Source: Blastomussa wellsi
Lineage: Eukaryota > Cnidaria > Anthozoa > Scleractinia > Plerogyridae
Length of the DNA: 64,000 nt
Direction of reading: 5' to 3'
Assembly: GCA_947652115.1 (NCBI GenBank)
Contig: OX393567.1
Coordinates: 17,169,674-17,233,673, forward strand
Shown piece by piece: positions 43,503 through 54,893 of the stretch (positions within the stretch are counted from its first letter, which is position 1; each line of letters starts with the position of its first letter). The translations under genes and the position numbers were made by a program. The notes below the pieces were generated by a model. That model did not search any database and was not told the origin of the DNA. It worked only from the letters and a program-made list of their open reading frames with translations.

Positions 43503-44669
43503 CTAATCATAGTTTTTGCAATCAGCATAAGGTACAATTCCAAACTCCTGGGCTGACCGGAACAGCTTTGTAGCTCTCCACCAGCCATCTAAATTATACT
43601 TGTCTAGCAATTCATACAAATTCTTCCAGAAAATTATTACCATATCATCCCCGGTTAGAATTGGTCTGTCATAATCCCTGGCTTCTTTTCTGCTTGGTCT
43701 GCATCTTGCAGACCACGGCTTAGGTGGGTGGTAGTTTGGAGCCACAGCGAAATGGAAAGAGTTCAGGGGTCGGTAGATAATGAGTCTGACATTGTATGAA
43801 AAGGGTAGAGCTTTCCAGTTACCAGCATCAGCATAATAATGCCATAACAAAACCTGATCATCAGGGCAAGTATCTAGTCTTGTTGTTTTCTGCCAAAGGT
43901 CCATAATTTCCTGATAATACTTGGTGTCTGGTCTGAACACCAGAAATCCTGCATTAAAGGCTGGATTCACCACACCTGGTCTAGAGGAAGGTGCTGCTGC
44001 AAAGTCGTCTGGAATGTCGAACAGTTGATCCATGTTTGTCATCAACATGTAATCAGCATCAACATAAATGATTTTGGAAAACTCTGTGTAGTTCCACGCG
44101 TGGAATCGCGTGTGTGTTCCCTTTATTCTGTATCCTCGTGGTCTTGCAAACAAACCAATGTTGCGATCACCACCTAACTTAGCATCCAGCCAGTCACAGT
44201 CCATTTCTTCGACCAAACGAATTGTCCAACCAACGCTCTGAAGTGCTTTCCGTGTACCCTCGCTCACCGTTATCGAAATTAACGCCATCATGTTCTTTTG
44301 GCACGAAAATGTGCGAATGGAGTCACCAAGAACCAGCGCAGAAGAAGCAAAATTCTCGTCAACCACAATGGTCAGCCATGTCACATCGCTTCTTGATTCA
44401 ACGTACCTTTCCTTGCACCAATCTTGGCCAAAACGACTTTCAATTTGATACATTCTCCATTCCTTATGAGCCAACTCCAACTTGTTCTCCTGAAGCCTCT
44501 GTTCATATTCCAAAGCTTCCGAAATTATCAACTTCGTGTATCGAAAGAAATATGGAAGAAAGAGCGGTCTCCACACAACGAGAAGAATTACCACAGTTAA
44601 GGTCGGAATAAGTATCACGGCGCAGATTATTTCACGGGATCCTTTCGGCGCTCGTTGTATGCTATTCAT
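43503..44669 (-). CDS. GT8-family glycosyltransferase, copy A (intronless)
   Basis: 388 aa type II membrane protein: short cytoplasmic tail, one transmembrane segment (about 14-33), a charged stem (50-95), then a GT8 catalytic domain. WLTIVVDENFASSALVLGDSIR (98-119) is the nucleotide-sugar-binding start, YVDADYM (DxD at 204-206) the metal/UDP site, NPAFNAGFLVFRP (235-247) the acceptor-side motif, and CPDDQVLLW (268-276) typical of glycogenin-like enzymes. NYT at 193 is a possible N-glycosylation site. Probably Golgi-located, transferring a UDP-sugar; donor and acceptor are unknown. Paralogue B is 10.2 kb away on the same strand. Residues 151-338 are identical in the two, while the ends differ. 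Confidence 0.88.
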   Translation of the reverse strand: MNSIQRAPKGSREIICAVILIPTLTVVILLVVWRPLFLPYFFRYTKLIISEALEYEQRLQENKLELAHKEWRMYQIESRFGQDWCKERYVESRSDVTWLTIVVDENFASSALVLGDSIRTFSCQKNMMALISITVSEGTRKALQSVGWTIRLVEEMDCDWLDAKLGGDRNIGLFARPRGYRIKGTHTRFHAWNYTEFSKIIYVDADYMLMTNMDQLFDIPDDFAAAPSSRPGVVNPAFNAGFLVFRPDTKYYQEIMDLWQKTTRLDTCPDDQVLLWHYYADAGNWKALPFSYNVRLIIYRPLNSFHFAVAPNYHPPKPWSARCRPSRKEARDYDRPILTGDDMVIIFWKNLYELLDKYNLDGWWRATKLFRSAQEFGIVPYADCKNYD

Positions 44670-44811
44670 TTCGGTGGTTTTACAGAGTCACCATACGAGA
44701 AACGGAGAATATCGCTTCAATCCAAATTTTAACTTGTGTGACATTGAAAGAAATAATACAAAATGAATTATTTAATCTTCCCGCAACCTGCTCGATATGA
44801 GCCGTAACCAA

Positions 44812-45523
44812 GGGCGCTTTCCATTCGACAAAAGATTCCATGCGACGCATTTGAAATTCAAATAGAAAAGCGCGCGACGTCAAAAATACAGTATTAATTT
44901 GACCCCAGCGAGCCTCGAAAAACATTAGCGCGTACTGAGAGAAAAAGAGTGAATTTAAGCGAAGTTTTCATTTCAAAAGTGTACCGGGATTGCTATTTAT
45001 CACTATATTAAATTAACTGAACAAAAATGGCCGTCACATTTTCCGAAAGAGTCGATAATTTTCTTACAACAAGGAAAAAATAAAAACAACAACAGCAATG
45101 AAACATTTAGTGAGCAGCACAATGACTTTTCGCCCACTGCGAAACGACAAAGAAAAATAACCAAGAAAACCCACGAGGGATTACTCTATTTAGAATTAAA
45201 CGCTTTCTAGGATATTTAGTTGCTTTGAAATACCTAACTCGCAACTCGAACGAACTTGGGCTGAATAGAATATGGCGGCTTTTCCAAAATCTCCAAAAAA
45301 GAGGACAACCTCGATCGCAAGTTAGACCCAAATTTTCGAAATTTTCTTACCGGAAATTTCCAGTTCCATTCGATGTTACTCCTAGAATTTTCGAAATTTC
45401 CGGATGAATGGCTCTCAATTCGAAATTTTAAACTTTCCAGGTTTTCTGGAAACTTTCCCAGGAAAGTTCTGTACCATATGGTTCCAAAATTTCCGGAATT
45501 ATTGGTCGAATGGAAAGCGCCCC
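44812..45523. mobile_element. Possible TIR element 5' of GT8-A
   Basis: GGGCGCTTTCCATTCGAC (44812-44829) is exactly inverted at 45506-45523 as GTCGAATGGAAAGCGCCC. Internal text is rich in TTTCGAAATTTYCGG motifs (45337-45400). No target-site duplication is clear and no transposase was found. Confidence 0.45.
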
Positions 45524-46855
45524 AAGTTATTACTGTCCAGAGATCGTTGGCTTGAATTTGGAATTAAGGACACGACCTCTGGAGGTTTTTGATAAACTGA
45601 ACTATTGCACGAAAAGTCTGTCCTTTTCAATATCATGCCTCGTGGTCTTTTCTTTGTATTCAGTTCCCTTTGTTTTTATTTCATGGCTCAACTGTAATTT
45701 GTTGTAAGATTTCGATTCTAAACAAGCCAGACAGCTGCGAGTGTCTTTCAACAATAAATTCGTGTTAAGCAAACTTACTCTTGATCGTTCTGAAGAACAT
45801 TGGGCCTTGGTACGGACCTCACTCCGCTCGATGTCACGATTCTTCCATAACGGTCCAGCGTGTGGTTGGTACGATATGTTTCTCTTACTATTATTCAAGT
45901 TTACCGCTTGGTGGTCTCTTTGTTTTGAGCTATTTTCCGCTTCGGTTGTGGCTTTGTTGTGTTCTGAATTTACAGGTGTCTCATCTGATAGCCCTTGTTA
46001 CCTGCATGTCCTGTATAGGTATACTCTAAGAGAAAAAGACAGCCTCACTTTAAATAAGAACTATGCTAGAACAAACACGTTTAAATTTAGTTTTTTAATC
46101 ATATTGTAGACATGTGGAATTCGCTTCATTTCACGTTGGGTCAGCTTCTAGCATTAGTAGTTTTAAGCGTGGTGTGATAAATTTCTTAGCGAACAGCAAT
46201 TGAATAAACCGATTAATTGTAAACTGACATAGTATATTTTAGTAGATCTTTTTTATCCTTGTATATTTATCATGTTTAATTTTTAGATTTATAATCTTTT
46301 TTTCCTTTTTTTTTTACTTTTTAATAGCCGGGTGGTCTGTCTGAGTATGGGGTCTTTGACTCTTTTACGGACTATCCTTATGGCATTTTTTCTTTTGTTT
46401 TTTATTGTATTTTTGTAAGTTGCCATTAAATTGTAATGAATAAATATCGCTAAATAGCGTCACAAGTAGCACAAGAAAGTGGGGAAAACATCTTTAAAAA
46501 AGTAAAAAATTTAGAGAGGAAGTCACGTCAGCTTTAGCTGGTCCTCTATCCACATCGAATTGAAATTTAGAAATGTCGGTTTCTTCTGGTGTTGCCATGG
46601 CTGCCATGGCTAGAGTTTGTCTCCATTTTGATCTCACTGTGTTTACTGATAAATACTCTACAAGATAATGATTACACTATTGTGAGCCACTTTAATTTGC
46701 CACTTTTCTTTACGTAAGAGCAGGATAAATGAATACATTACTGTCTTATTTTCGTTATTCGGAATATGAAATTTTAATATCAGTGATTCGTGATTTATAT
46801 TTTTTATGCCCGTAAACCGTGCTGGAGACCCCCCACCCTCATGTACGACCCTCTT
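45524..46855. other. Intergenic, no recognised gene
   Basis: A 122-codon open frame (45741-46109) contains hydrophobic stretches but no domain I recognise and no splice partner. A polyadenylation-like AATAAATATC occurs at 46439. Confidence 0.35.
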
Positions 46856-46857
46856 TC

Positions 46858-49710
46858 ATAGCTGATGGCTGAAAATGTACCCTTGAGCTTTGCAGAAGAA
46901 GCTTCTCCAAGGGGTGAATCTTTGGTAGCTTTGTCCTTGTAGGATTGTAAAAGGGGACTTGTCTCGGAGATGATCTCTTCAAGAATTGGAGAGGGGGACT
47001 TGTTCCAGAGGTGAATCTAGTACTGCACAAGGGGGCTTATTTCAGATGTGAATCCCTTCTTGCATTGCACAGGGGGACTTGTCCCAGAGATGAATCTCTT
47101 CTAGCATTGCACAATGGGACTAGTCCTAGGAATGAATCCCTTCTTGCATTGCATAAGGGGACTTGTGCCAGAGACGAATCCCTTCTAGCTTTGCACAAGG
47201 GGACTTGTCCCAGAGATGAATCTCTTCTAGCTTTGCAGAAGGGGACTTGTCCCAGGGATGAAGATGTTCGAGCATTGCACAATGGGGCTAGTCCTAGGAA
47301 TGAATCTCTTCTTGCATTGCATAGGGGGACTTGTCCCAGAGATGAATCCCTTCTTGCATTGCATAAGTGGACTTGTCCCAGAGATGGAGATCTTCTATCA
47401 CTGCACAATGGGACTAGTCATAGCAATAAATTCTTTCTTGCATTGCACAAGGGGAGTTGTCCCAGAGATGAATATCTTTTTGCATTGCACAAGAGGACTT
47501 GTCCTAGAGATGGATATCTTCTAGCATTGCACAATCCCAAATATGAATCTCTTCTTGCATTGCTTAAGGCGAGTTGTCACAGAGATTAATCTCTTCTAGC
47601 ATTGCACAATGGACTTGCCCCAGAGATGAATAAGACGAATATCTTCTNNNNNNNNNNNNNNNNNNNNNNNNNNNNNNNNNNNNNNNNNNNNNNNNNNNNN
47701 NNNNNNNNNNNNNNNNNNNNNNNNNNNNNNNNNNNNNNNNNNNNNNNNNNNNNNNNNNNNNNNNNNNNNNNNNNNNNNNNNNNNNNNNNNNNNNNNNNNN
47801 NNNNNNNNNNNNNNNNNNNNNNNNNNNNNNNNNNNNNNNNNNNNNNNCGGGGAACTTGTACCAAGCTTGAATCTCCTTGTAGCATTGTAAAAGGGGACTT
47901 GTCTCAGAGATGATCTCTTCAAGAATTGGAGAAGGGGACTTGTTCCAGAGGTGAATCTAGTACTGCACAAGGGGGCTTATTTCAGATGTGAATCCCTTCT
48001 TGCATTGCACAGGGGGACTTGTCCCAGAGATTAATCTCTTCTAGCATTGCACAAGAGGACTTGTCCCTGAGATGAAGATGTTCTAGTTTTGCACAATGGG
48101 ACTAGTCATAGGAATGAATCCCTTCTTGTATTGCATAAGGGGACGTGCTCCAGAGATGAATCTCTTCTAGCTTTGCAGAAGGGATGAAGATGTTCGAGCA
48201 TTGCACAATGGGGTCTAGTCCTAAGAATGAATCCCTTCTTGCATTGCATACGGGGACTTGTCCCAGAGATGAATCCCTTCTTGCATTGCATAAGTGGACT
48301 TGTCCCAGAGATGGAGATCTTCTATCACTGCACAATGGGACTAGTCATAGCAATGAATTCTTTCTTGCATTGCACAAGGGGAGTTGTCCCAGAGATGAAT
48401 ATCTTTTTGCATTCCCCATGAGGACTTGTCCCAGAGATGGATATCTTCTAGCATTGCACAATCCCAAATATGAATCTCTTCTTGCATTGCTTAAGGCGAG
48501 TTGTCACAGAGATTAATCTCTTCTAGCATTTGCACAATGGACTTGCCCCAGAGGTGAATAAGACGAATATCTTCTAGCATAATACGAAGATGAAAGGACA
48601 AATGAAAACGGCGGCCAATGTAGCAAAGGCTTTCGGCCACCACCACGTTCAAGTTGAATGGCTTTCCGTTGGTTCGTCCGCTTTCGTGCGTTTTCTCGTA
48701 TTTTACGCCATCGCTTCCCTTTCTCAATACCTTTCTCTCCTTTCTCGTGTGTTCCCTCTTAGCTTTCATGTCCATAGGGCCGGGGCCATAGGAGCTTGTC
48801 CCAGAGAATAATCTCTTCCAGCATTGCAAAAGGGGACTTGTCCCAGAGGTGAATCTCTTCTAGCATTGGACAATAAATGAATCTCTTTTAGCATTACTCA
48901 AGGAGACTTGTCCCAGACATGAATTTCTTTTAGCCTTGCACAATGGGACTTCATAGGCGGCGGAGGGGGAGGGGCAAGGGGGGCTGAAGCCCCCCCCCCC
49001 CCAAACGAAAATTTTGGGGGACTCAGGCCCCCCACGTTTCGGTCCCGAAAATATCGGTAACGCGGCAGAAAATTGGTTTGGCAAAACGCTACTAGGAGAG
49101 ATCCACAAACTGCTACGATTGTATTTGACATTACCTGTGGCATAGGCGACTTCCGAGCGCCCGTTTTCTTCCCTACGTCGCCTAAAAAGCCACCTTAGAA
49201 GTACCATGAATCAGAATCGTCTAAACAACTGCCTCCTCCTGCATTGTTATAAGTCTGTTACAGACACATTGGACACTGTAGACATTGCAAAGAAGTTTGT
49301 TCGTGCAAACGAACAACGCAAAAGACATTTTGGAAAATACGAGTAGAGGTATGTGCTTGACTTTGTGTACGATGAGCCCCCACCCCCCATGTTTCAAAAC
49401 GCTCCGCCGCCTCTGGACTTATCCCAAGGATGAATATCATCTTTCATTGCACAAGGGGACTTGTTCCACAGACAAATATCTCCTAGCATTGCACAAGGGG
49501 ACATTTCTCAGGGAAGAATTTCTTCTGGCATTGCACAATGGGGATGTTTCAGGGGTGAATCTTTTCTAGCATTGCAGAATGGCATTTGAACCAGACTCCA
49601 GAGTTGAATTTCTTCTAGCACTGGGGACGCGTCCGGGGGTTGAATCTCTTCAAGTTTTACACAAGGGGCCTTATCCCAGAGATTAATCTCTTCAAGCATT
49701 GCACAATTAG
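46858..49710. repeat. 42-bp minisatellite block, interrupted
   Basis: Tandem units of about 42 bp with consensus GCACAAGGGGACTTGTCCCA followed by GAGATGAATCTCTTCTAGCATT. Because 42 is divisible by 3, long open frames arise: 47011-47589 reads repeated LLALHKGTCPRDES, 14 residues per unit. Units vary between clean and degenerate. A higher-order duplication is visible: 46930-47640 and 47875-48575 share the same order of variant units. Non-repeat insertions occur at 48590-48790 and 48960-49410. Contains the N gap 47648-47847. A remote block (50233-50430) and a single unit (51455-51500) continue the family. Confidence 0.85.
47648..47847. other. Assembly gap, 200 N
   Basis: Placeholder gap inside the minisatellite, most likely an array collapsed or unresolved during assembly. 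Confidence 0.95.
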
Positions 49711-50232
49711 CAACTAGACCCGTAGCCTGCAAGGGCTACGGGTCAACAGCCAATACGGCTTTGCCTCGTGGGCTATTGACCCGTGGCCCTTGAGGGCAAA
49801 GGGTCTAACTGTTTTAGTATCACCCAATTAGTCGGACAGAAAAGGAAATAATAAAGTTGCAAGTTGAAGAAATATTTATTTGGGAATAAAAAGCGTCACG
49901 CTCGATTGCTGTCATTTTTTCCCAATGTGCCCAATGTGTTATCAGGTCTTATCACGATCTTTCTCTCCGATGTAAATAGCTTTTTCTTTTGGATGTAATA
50001 GTTTATTTATTTACTGTTTTTCGTTTCCTGTTTTCGAATTTATTTTCAAATATTTTGTTTTAACTCGACTCATTAGCTATTTAAGCTAGGCGACTAATAA
50101 GCTCCAGTCCCCGCGCGAGTCTAAATAAAGTATGTATGTATTGTGACTCGAGGACTATTACTAACAGTCCTCCAGAAGAGTAGCCAATTAAAATGCAGGA
50201 TTTGGATTAGTCCACTAGTTGGTTGATACTAA
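49711..50232. other. Non-repeat insertion splitting the minisatellite
   Basis: Starts GCAACTAGACCCGTAGCC with a short foldback (GTAGCCTGCAAGGGCTAC; GGGTCAA..AGCC..GGCT..TTGACCC) and ends CACTAGTTGGTTGAT. Loosely inverted CAACTAG ends suggest a mobile element, but the ends do not match beyond about 8 bp. No coding capacity. Confidence 0.4.
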
Positions 50233-50430
50233 AGGGGTTTATTTCAGATGTGAATTTCTTCTAGCATTGCACAAGGGACTCGTCCCAGGGGTGAATCTCT
50301 TCTAGCATTGCACAAGGGAACTTGTCTCAATGGTGAGTCTTTGGTAACGCTGCACAAGGTGTATTTTCTCAGGGGTGAATCTTTTCCACCATTGCATAAA
50401 TGGACTTGTCTCAGGGATGCATCTTTGGTA
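50233..50430. repeat. 42-bp minisatellite, distal block
   Basis: Four or five degenerate units (CATTGCACAAGGGACTCGTCC, CATTGCACAAGGGAACTTGTC and relatives), separated from the main block by the insertion at 49711-50232. Confidence 0.75.
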
Positions 50431-50699
50431 AGGGGAGTCACTTGTTTCATGCGTGAAACACCACCATCAGCTTTATTTAAAACACAGAAAATCACTCTCA
50501 TTGCAAGCAATGTTCTTCTAGTGACCCGTGGATGTAATATCAATATTTTAGAAATGAATAAATAGAGACATAAATAAAAAGCCGCATTACAAAATAGTCT
50601 GAACGCCTAATTATATCCTAGAGTTGTTTACTTCTCAATTATAATAGTTTAATAAAATGTTTAATATTTAACAGGCATGTCTTAAAATTGTACAGATTA

Positions 50700-50740
50700 G
50701 TTTTACTATAATTATTATTATTATTATTATTATTATTAAT
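50700..50740. repeat. (TTA)n microsatellite
   Basis: Simple ATT/TTA array in intergenic DNA. The surrounding 50540-52080 has no supportable gene. Confidence 0.8.
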
Positions 50741-52080
50741 ATTTACAACACATGTATTTGCATTGCTTACAATACTAATAGAACTTATTCTGCTTACAGT
50801 GCTATATCTACTTACACTTCATTACAATACTTGTCTAATGCCTCCCTACATATCTATACAGTTCTAGAAACATAGTATAAGCACACTTGAAAAACAGATT
50901 GCAAATAGACCAATTTCGATATCTTAAAATTCAGCCTAAAACAATAGACCTCAGCACGAGGCTCTGGGGTACAAATAGAGTTTGAGGATTTATTTCCCGG
51001 AGCCTCGCACTTGTTATTAAAGTTACCCACGTTATTAGTTTTAACACATATAAACCTTTCCGTTTCATACTTAACTTTTATCTTTAGGTTAAAGGCATTT
51101 ATGATATGAGGAGTCAGATTTCTTCTGTAATCCCATATATATTTTCAATTCAAGGGCGACAGACCACAATCTCATTGTTGGCTCCTGTAATAAATATCTA
51201 ATTGCCATATATGATTTAGTGACTAGTAGCAAAATAAATAGTTCAGTAAAGGGTAGTTTGTGTAAATTATGCCAATCACGATATCTTGCAGAGTAAGGTG
51301 GATGAATTTTCTTGTCAATCGGTAGAAGAAGTATTCAAAATGTTTCCAAAAGAGTTGCAGATAGTGAAGGGTTTCTTGTTCTGATTTAGGTACAGATTAG
51401 TTTGATCCCTTGCGTCGGCAGGGAGTTTATTCCAGAGAACAGTGCATTTGCAGTGTTTACACAAGGGGCTTGTCCCAGATATAAGAATCTCTTGTAGTGC
51501 CTTTACACTGGGTTGCCAGTCGCTGGTCCACCACAGTTTACCCTGTTATAATATTATTATTAGTGTATATCTAGTCTAACTCCAGTAGTTGTAGGAACCT
51601 GTCCTATGACCTGAAGAAACAATCACATTTTATGAAAAGAAAGTCTTCAAGAATTTTGCCTAAATTCAAATCAGTGTTATAGAAAAGCTGATACTACTCC
51701 TGTTCTGCATTCTTCAGCACTATCAGGACTATTTGGAGGATCAAAGTTACCCCTCCTCAGTTTAGTAGCACTGTTTACATAATCCCCAACTAATATCAAG
51801 TATAACAGCCAGTTCTTAAAAACCTGATAAGGTATCCGTGAAGGGAATAATGACCACAACCACAACTAACAATTCTAAGTTTTGAATGAACTCCAAAATA
51901 GTGTTTGGAGAACACTTGTAAAGGCTAGCGCTATAAAACACCTCTCTGTTAACAGACCCACTGACACCCTACCCAGCAGAAATTTAGTCTCCCCAGTACC
52001 CAGTGAATATTTTGATTTTACCCTGCTATTTTTTTGCTTCCCCAGTGACTGTGCAGTGTGACCCAGGGTATTTTGTTTGC

Positions 52081-52081
<1 letters not shown>

Positions 52082-52131
<50 letters not shown>

Positions 52132-52660
52132 TAAATAATAAACCTTTATTAACAATTCAAAGAAACTATTTAGTAACAATCAATTAAAAATTTAAAAAGC
52201 CTACAGTACTAAAAGCGAGATCTTTATAATAATTTAAAAAAAAAAAAAAAAAAAAAAAGCAAAATCTATTAGAGTCAACATTTTTCCGAGAGGTTCTCTA
52301 GTTCGCATAAAATACAGGCAGGAATGTCACATCAAAGAAAACATAAAAATATAAAAACTGGATAATCCTGTAGGCTGAAACCTATTTACAATTATTTTAA
52401 AACACATAAAGTGTCCCTTTAAAAAGAAAAAAATCAATAAATAGCGCCCTCAGTGTTCTCAATTTCTATATCAATATTACGGAAGTCCCATGATTTCCGT
52501 ACAGCGGATCTAGTTCCTCTGAGACAGATTAATGCGGATCTCAAAAGTGCAAAGGAGGTTCTAGCTCGTATCCATGAGATCGTTTTGGCGTAGTCCTCTC
52601 CTTTCTTGATGGCAATCAACTCTGCTAGTCTGCTGTGGTAGCTCAAGCACTCCTTTCCCA

Positions 52661-52670
<10 letters not shown>
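52082..52670 (-). mobile_element. Non-LTR retrotransposon 3' remnant with (AAT)n tail
   Basis: The minus strand reads a frame ending ...[49 protein letters not shown]... and stopping at 52434, a tail I associate with C termini of transposon-encoded proteins in cnidarian genomes (recollection, not checked). It is followed by a 3' UTR shared with 1-220 and a (TAA)n array (52082-52130). An (AAT)n array (52663-52694) interrupts the frame 5', turning it into poly-Tyr. The fragment is 5'-truncated and dead. Confidence 0.5.
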
Positions 52671-52697
<27 letters not shown>

Positions 52698-53039
52698 GAT
52701 TCTCAAAACACAAAAGAGGTTAACAAAAGAGGTTCTAAAAGACTTCCAAACCTCGAAATTTGCTACTGATGAGATTAATTGGTAATAGGGACTTCGTGTC
52801 ATACAATACAGGGTAAATCATGCTCATAATTTCAAATCGGCCCTGCTGTGCATGCTTGGCCTATTTTGAAATTACTCGCCTGATTACTCCCTGAATTGTA
52901 CTCCAATCAGTCCTATTACAATAATAATAAATAAGCAAAACAGTTATTGTAAATACTTATACAAAGGCCTTGTTTAATATAACTCAAAACAGAGATGGTA
53001 TGAAAGGTATCAGAAAACCTGGAAATCACATTTTCAAGG

Positions 53040-53290
53040 ATCTAAATTTAAAAATCTCCCAGGGGAGCCCCTGGAGCCCCTAGAAGGGTGTGCCATTGGT
53101 GGACAATTATCCTAAACCCCCTTGACTAAATCCTAGCTCTGCTTCAGAGGGTGCTGGATTTTGCTTAGGAGGGGGTGCACCACTAAGGGATGATATAACA
53201 AGCAGAATACTAGCTGTATTAGAAAGCCACAGGTCATCTCAGGAGGGGGTGCACACCCCCTGAACCCTCGCCCTAGATCCGCCCCTGCTT
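53040..53290. repeat. Dispersed GC-rich repeat (CTAGATCCGCCCCTG end)
   Basis: GAGGGGGTGCACACCCCCTGAACCCTCGCCCTAGATCCGCCCC at its right end is inverted at 57483-57640 (GGCGGATCTAGGGGGATGGTGCACAGCCCCCC). GACCTGAGGC / AGGTCATCTC also corresponds. Family unknown. Confidence 0.5.
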
Positions 53291-53723
53291 CCTTCCTCTC
53301 TTGGCTCTAACAGTTGCTTTGGTCCAGCCACTAAAAAGCAGCCACTCTTGGGGAAGTAGATAACATCCGCTAAATAGAGGTAAACATAATAGAAAACCCT
53401 CATCTTCAACAACTTCCTTCCATAATTGTATAAAGTTTAAACAATTTAAAAATACCCAGTGGAGAATGAGCTGACCCTGTGGGAAATTAGCCAACCCTGT
53501 GACTTTTTTCCCAAAAACCCAGTGAGGATAAAGGTCAATAAAGATTCCATTGGGTCTGTTACAGAGGGGGGTTATAAATTGCATGTAGGAAACTCTACTA
53601 TGAATGTCAGTCAAGCGTTTGTTTATTACCGCTTAAGGATCAAATGTTTCACCCACAATGACGAAGTCTTCATTGAAAAGTGTAGTCGATACAAAGTACA
53701 GATATCCCATCAGTGCTACCATC

Positions 53724-54893
53724 TCATTCTTCAGAGTTAGTGCAATCAGCATAAGGTACAACGCCAAACTCCTGGGCTGACCGGAACAGCTTTGTAGCTC
53801 TCCACCAGTCCTCTAAATTGTACTTATCTAGCAATTCATACAAATTCTTCCAGAAAATAAGCACCATATCATTAGTATCTAGAATTGGTCTGTCATAATC
53901 CCTGGCTTCTTTTCTGCTTGGTCTGCATCTTGCAGACCACGGCTTAGGTGGGTGGTAGTTTGGAGCCACAGCGAAATGGAAAGAGTTCAGGGGTCTGTAG
54001 ATAATGAGTCTGACATTGTATGAGAAGGGTAGAGCCTTCCAGTTACCAGCATCAGCATAATAATGCCATAACAAAACCTGATCATCAGGGCAAGTATCTA
54101 GTCTTGTTGTTTTCTGCCAAAGGTCCATAATTTCCTGATAATACTTGGTGTCTGGTCTGAACACCAGAAATCCTGCATTGAAGGCTGGATTCACCACACC
54201 TGGTCTAGAGGAAGGTGCTGCTGCAAAGTCGTCTGGAATGTCGAACAGTTGATCCATGTTTGTCATCAACATGTAATCAGCATCAACATAAATGATTTTG
54301 GAAAACTCTGTGTAGTTCCACGCGTGGAATCGCGTGTGTGTTCCCTTTATTCTGTATCCTCGTGGTCTTGCAAACAAACCAATGTTGCGATCACCACCTA
54401 ACTTAGCATCCAGCCAGTCACAGTCCATTTCTTCGACCAGACGAGTTGTCCAACCAACGCTCTGAAGCGCTTTCCGTGTTCCCTCACTCACTATTTCTGA
54501 AATTAAGGCAATCATGTTCCGCTGGCAAGAAAAGGTACGAATGGAATGACCAAGAACTAATGCAGAGGAAGCAAAATTCTCGTCGACCACGATGGTCAGC
54601 CATGTCACATCGCGTCTTGATTCAACGTATTTTTCTTTGCACCAATCTTGGCCAAAACGACTTTCAATTTGATACATTCTCCATTCCTTACGAGCAAACT
54701 CAAGCTTGTTGTCTTCAACCCTCTGTTCATAGGCCATGGCTTCCGAAATAATCGACTTCGTGTATCTAAAAAAATATGGTAGAAGCAGAGGTCTCCACAC
54801 AACGAGAACAATCACCACAGTCAAGGTCGGAATGAGTGTTATGGCGCAGATTGTGCGACGGGAACCTTTCGTTCGTGTTCTTTTTTTCTCCAT
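53724..54893 (-). CDS. GT8-family glycosyltransferase, copy B (intronless)
   Basis: 389 aa, same layout as copy A: a basic N-terminal tail (MEKKRTRTKGSRR), a transmembrane segment (about 14-33), a stem, and a GT8 domain with VVDENFASSALVLGHSIR, YVDADYM, NPAFNAGFLVFRP and CPDDQVLLW. It differs from copy A mainly at residues 1-150 and after 338. The intervening 188 residues are identical and nearly identical at the DNA level. Start at 54893 is the first ATG of the frame and gives the N-in/C-out anchor expected. It is divergent from the membrane-protein gene starting at 55419. Confidence 0.88.
   Translation of the reverse strand: MEKKRTRTKGSRRTICAITLIPTLTVVIVLVVWRPLLLPYFFRYTKSIISEAMAYEQRVEDNKLEFARKEWRMYQIESRFGQDWCKEKYVESRRDVTWLTIVVDENFASSALVLGHSIRTFSCQRNMIALISEIVSEGTRKALQSVGWTTRLVEEMDCDWLDAKLGGDRNIGLFARPRGYRIKGTHTRFHAWNYTEFSKIIYVDADYMLMTNMDQLFDIPDDFAAAPSSRPGVVNPAFNAGFLVFRPDTKYYQEIMDLWQKTTRLDTCPDDQVLLWHYYADAGNWKALPFSYNVRLIIYRPLNSFHFAVAPNYHPPKPWSARCRPSRKEARDYDRPILDTNDMVLIFWKNLYELLDKYNLEDWWRATKLFRSAQEFGVVPYADCTNSEE

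Noticed and set aside
45741..46109. 122-aa hydrophobic ORF as a gene
   Set aside because: No recognised domain, no conserved motif, no splice partners; chance ORF is likely.
47011..47589. Long ORF of 14-residue repeats as a repeat protein gene
   Set aside because: It is created by a 42-bp minisatellite open on both strands, with no start context, splice sites or domain.
46858..48580. Regular repeats resembling a CRISPR array
   Set aside because: Units abut without unique spacers, diverge gradually, and the genome is eukaryotic.
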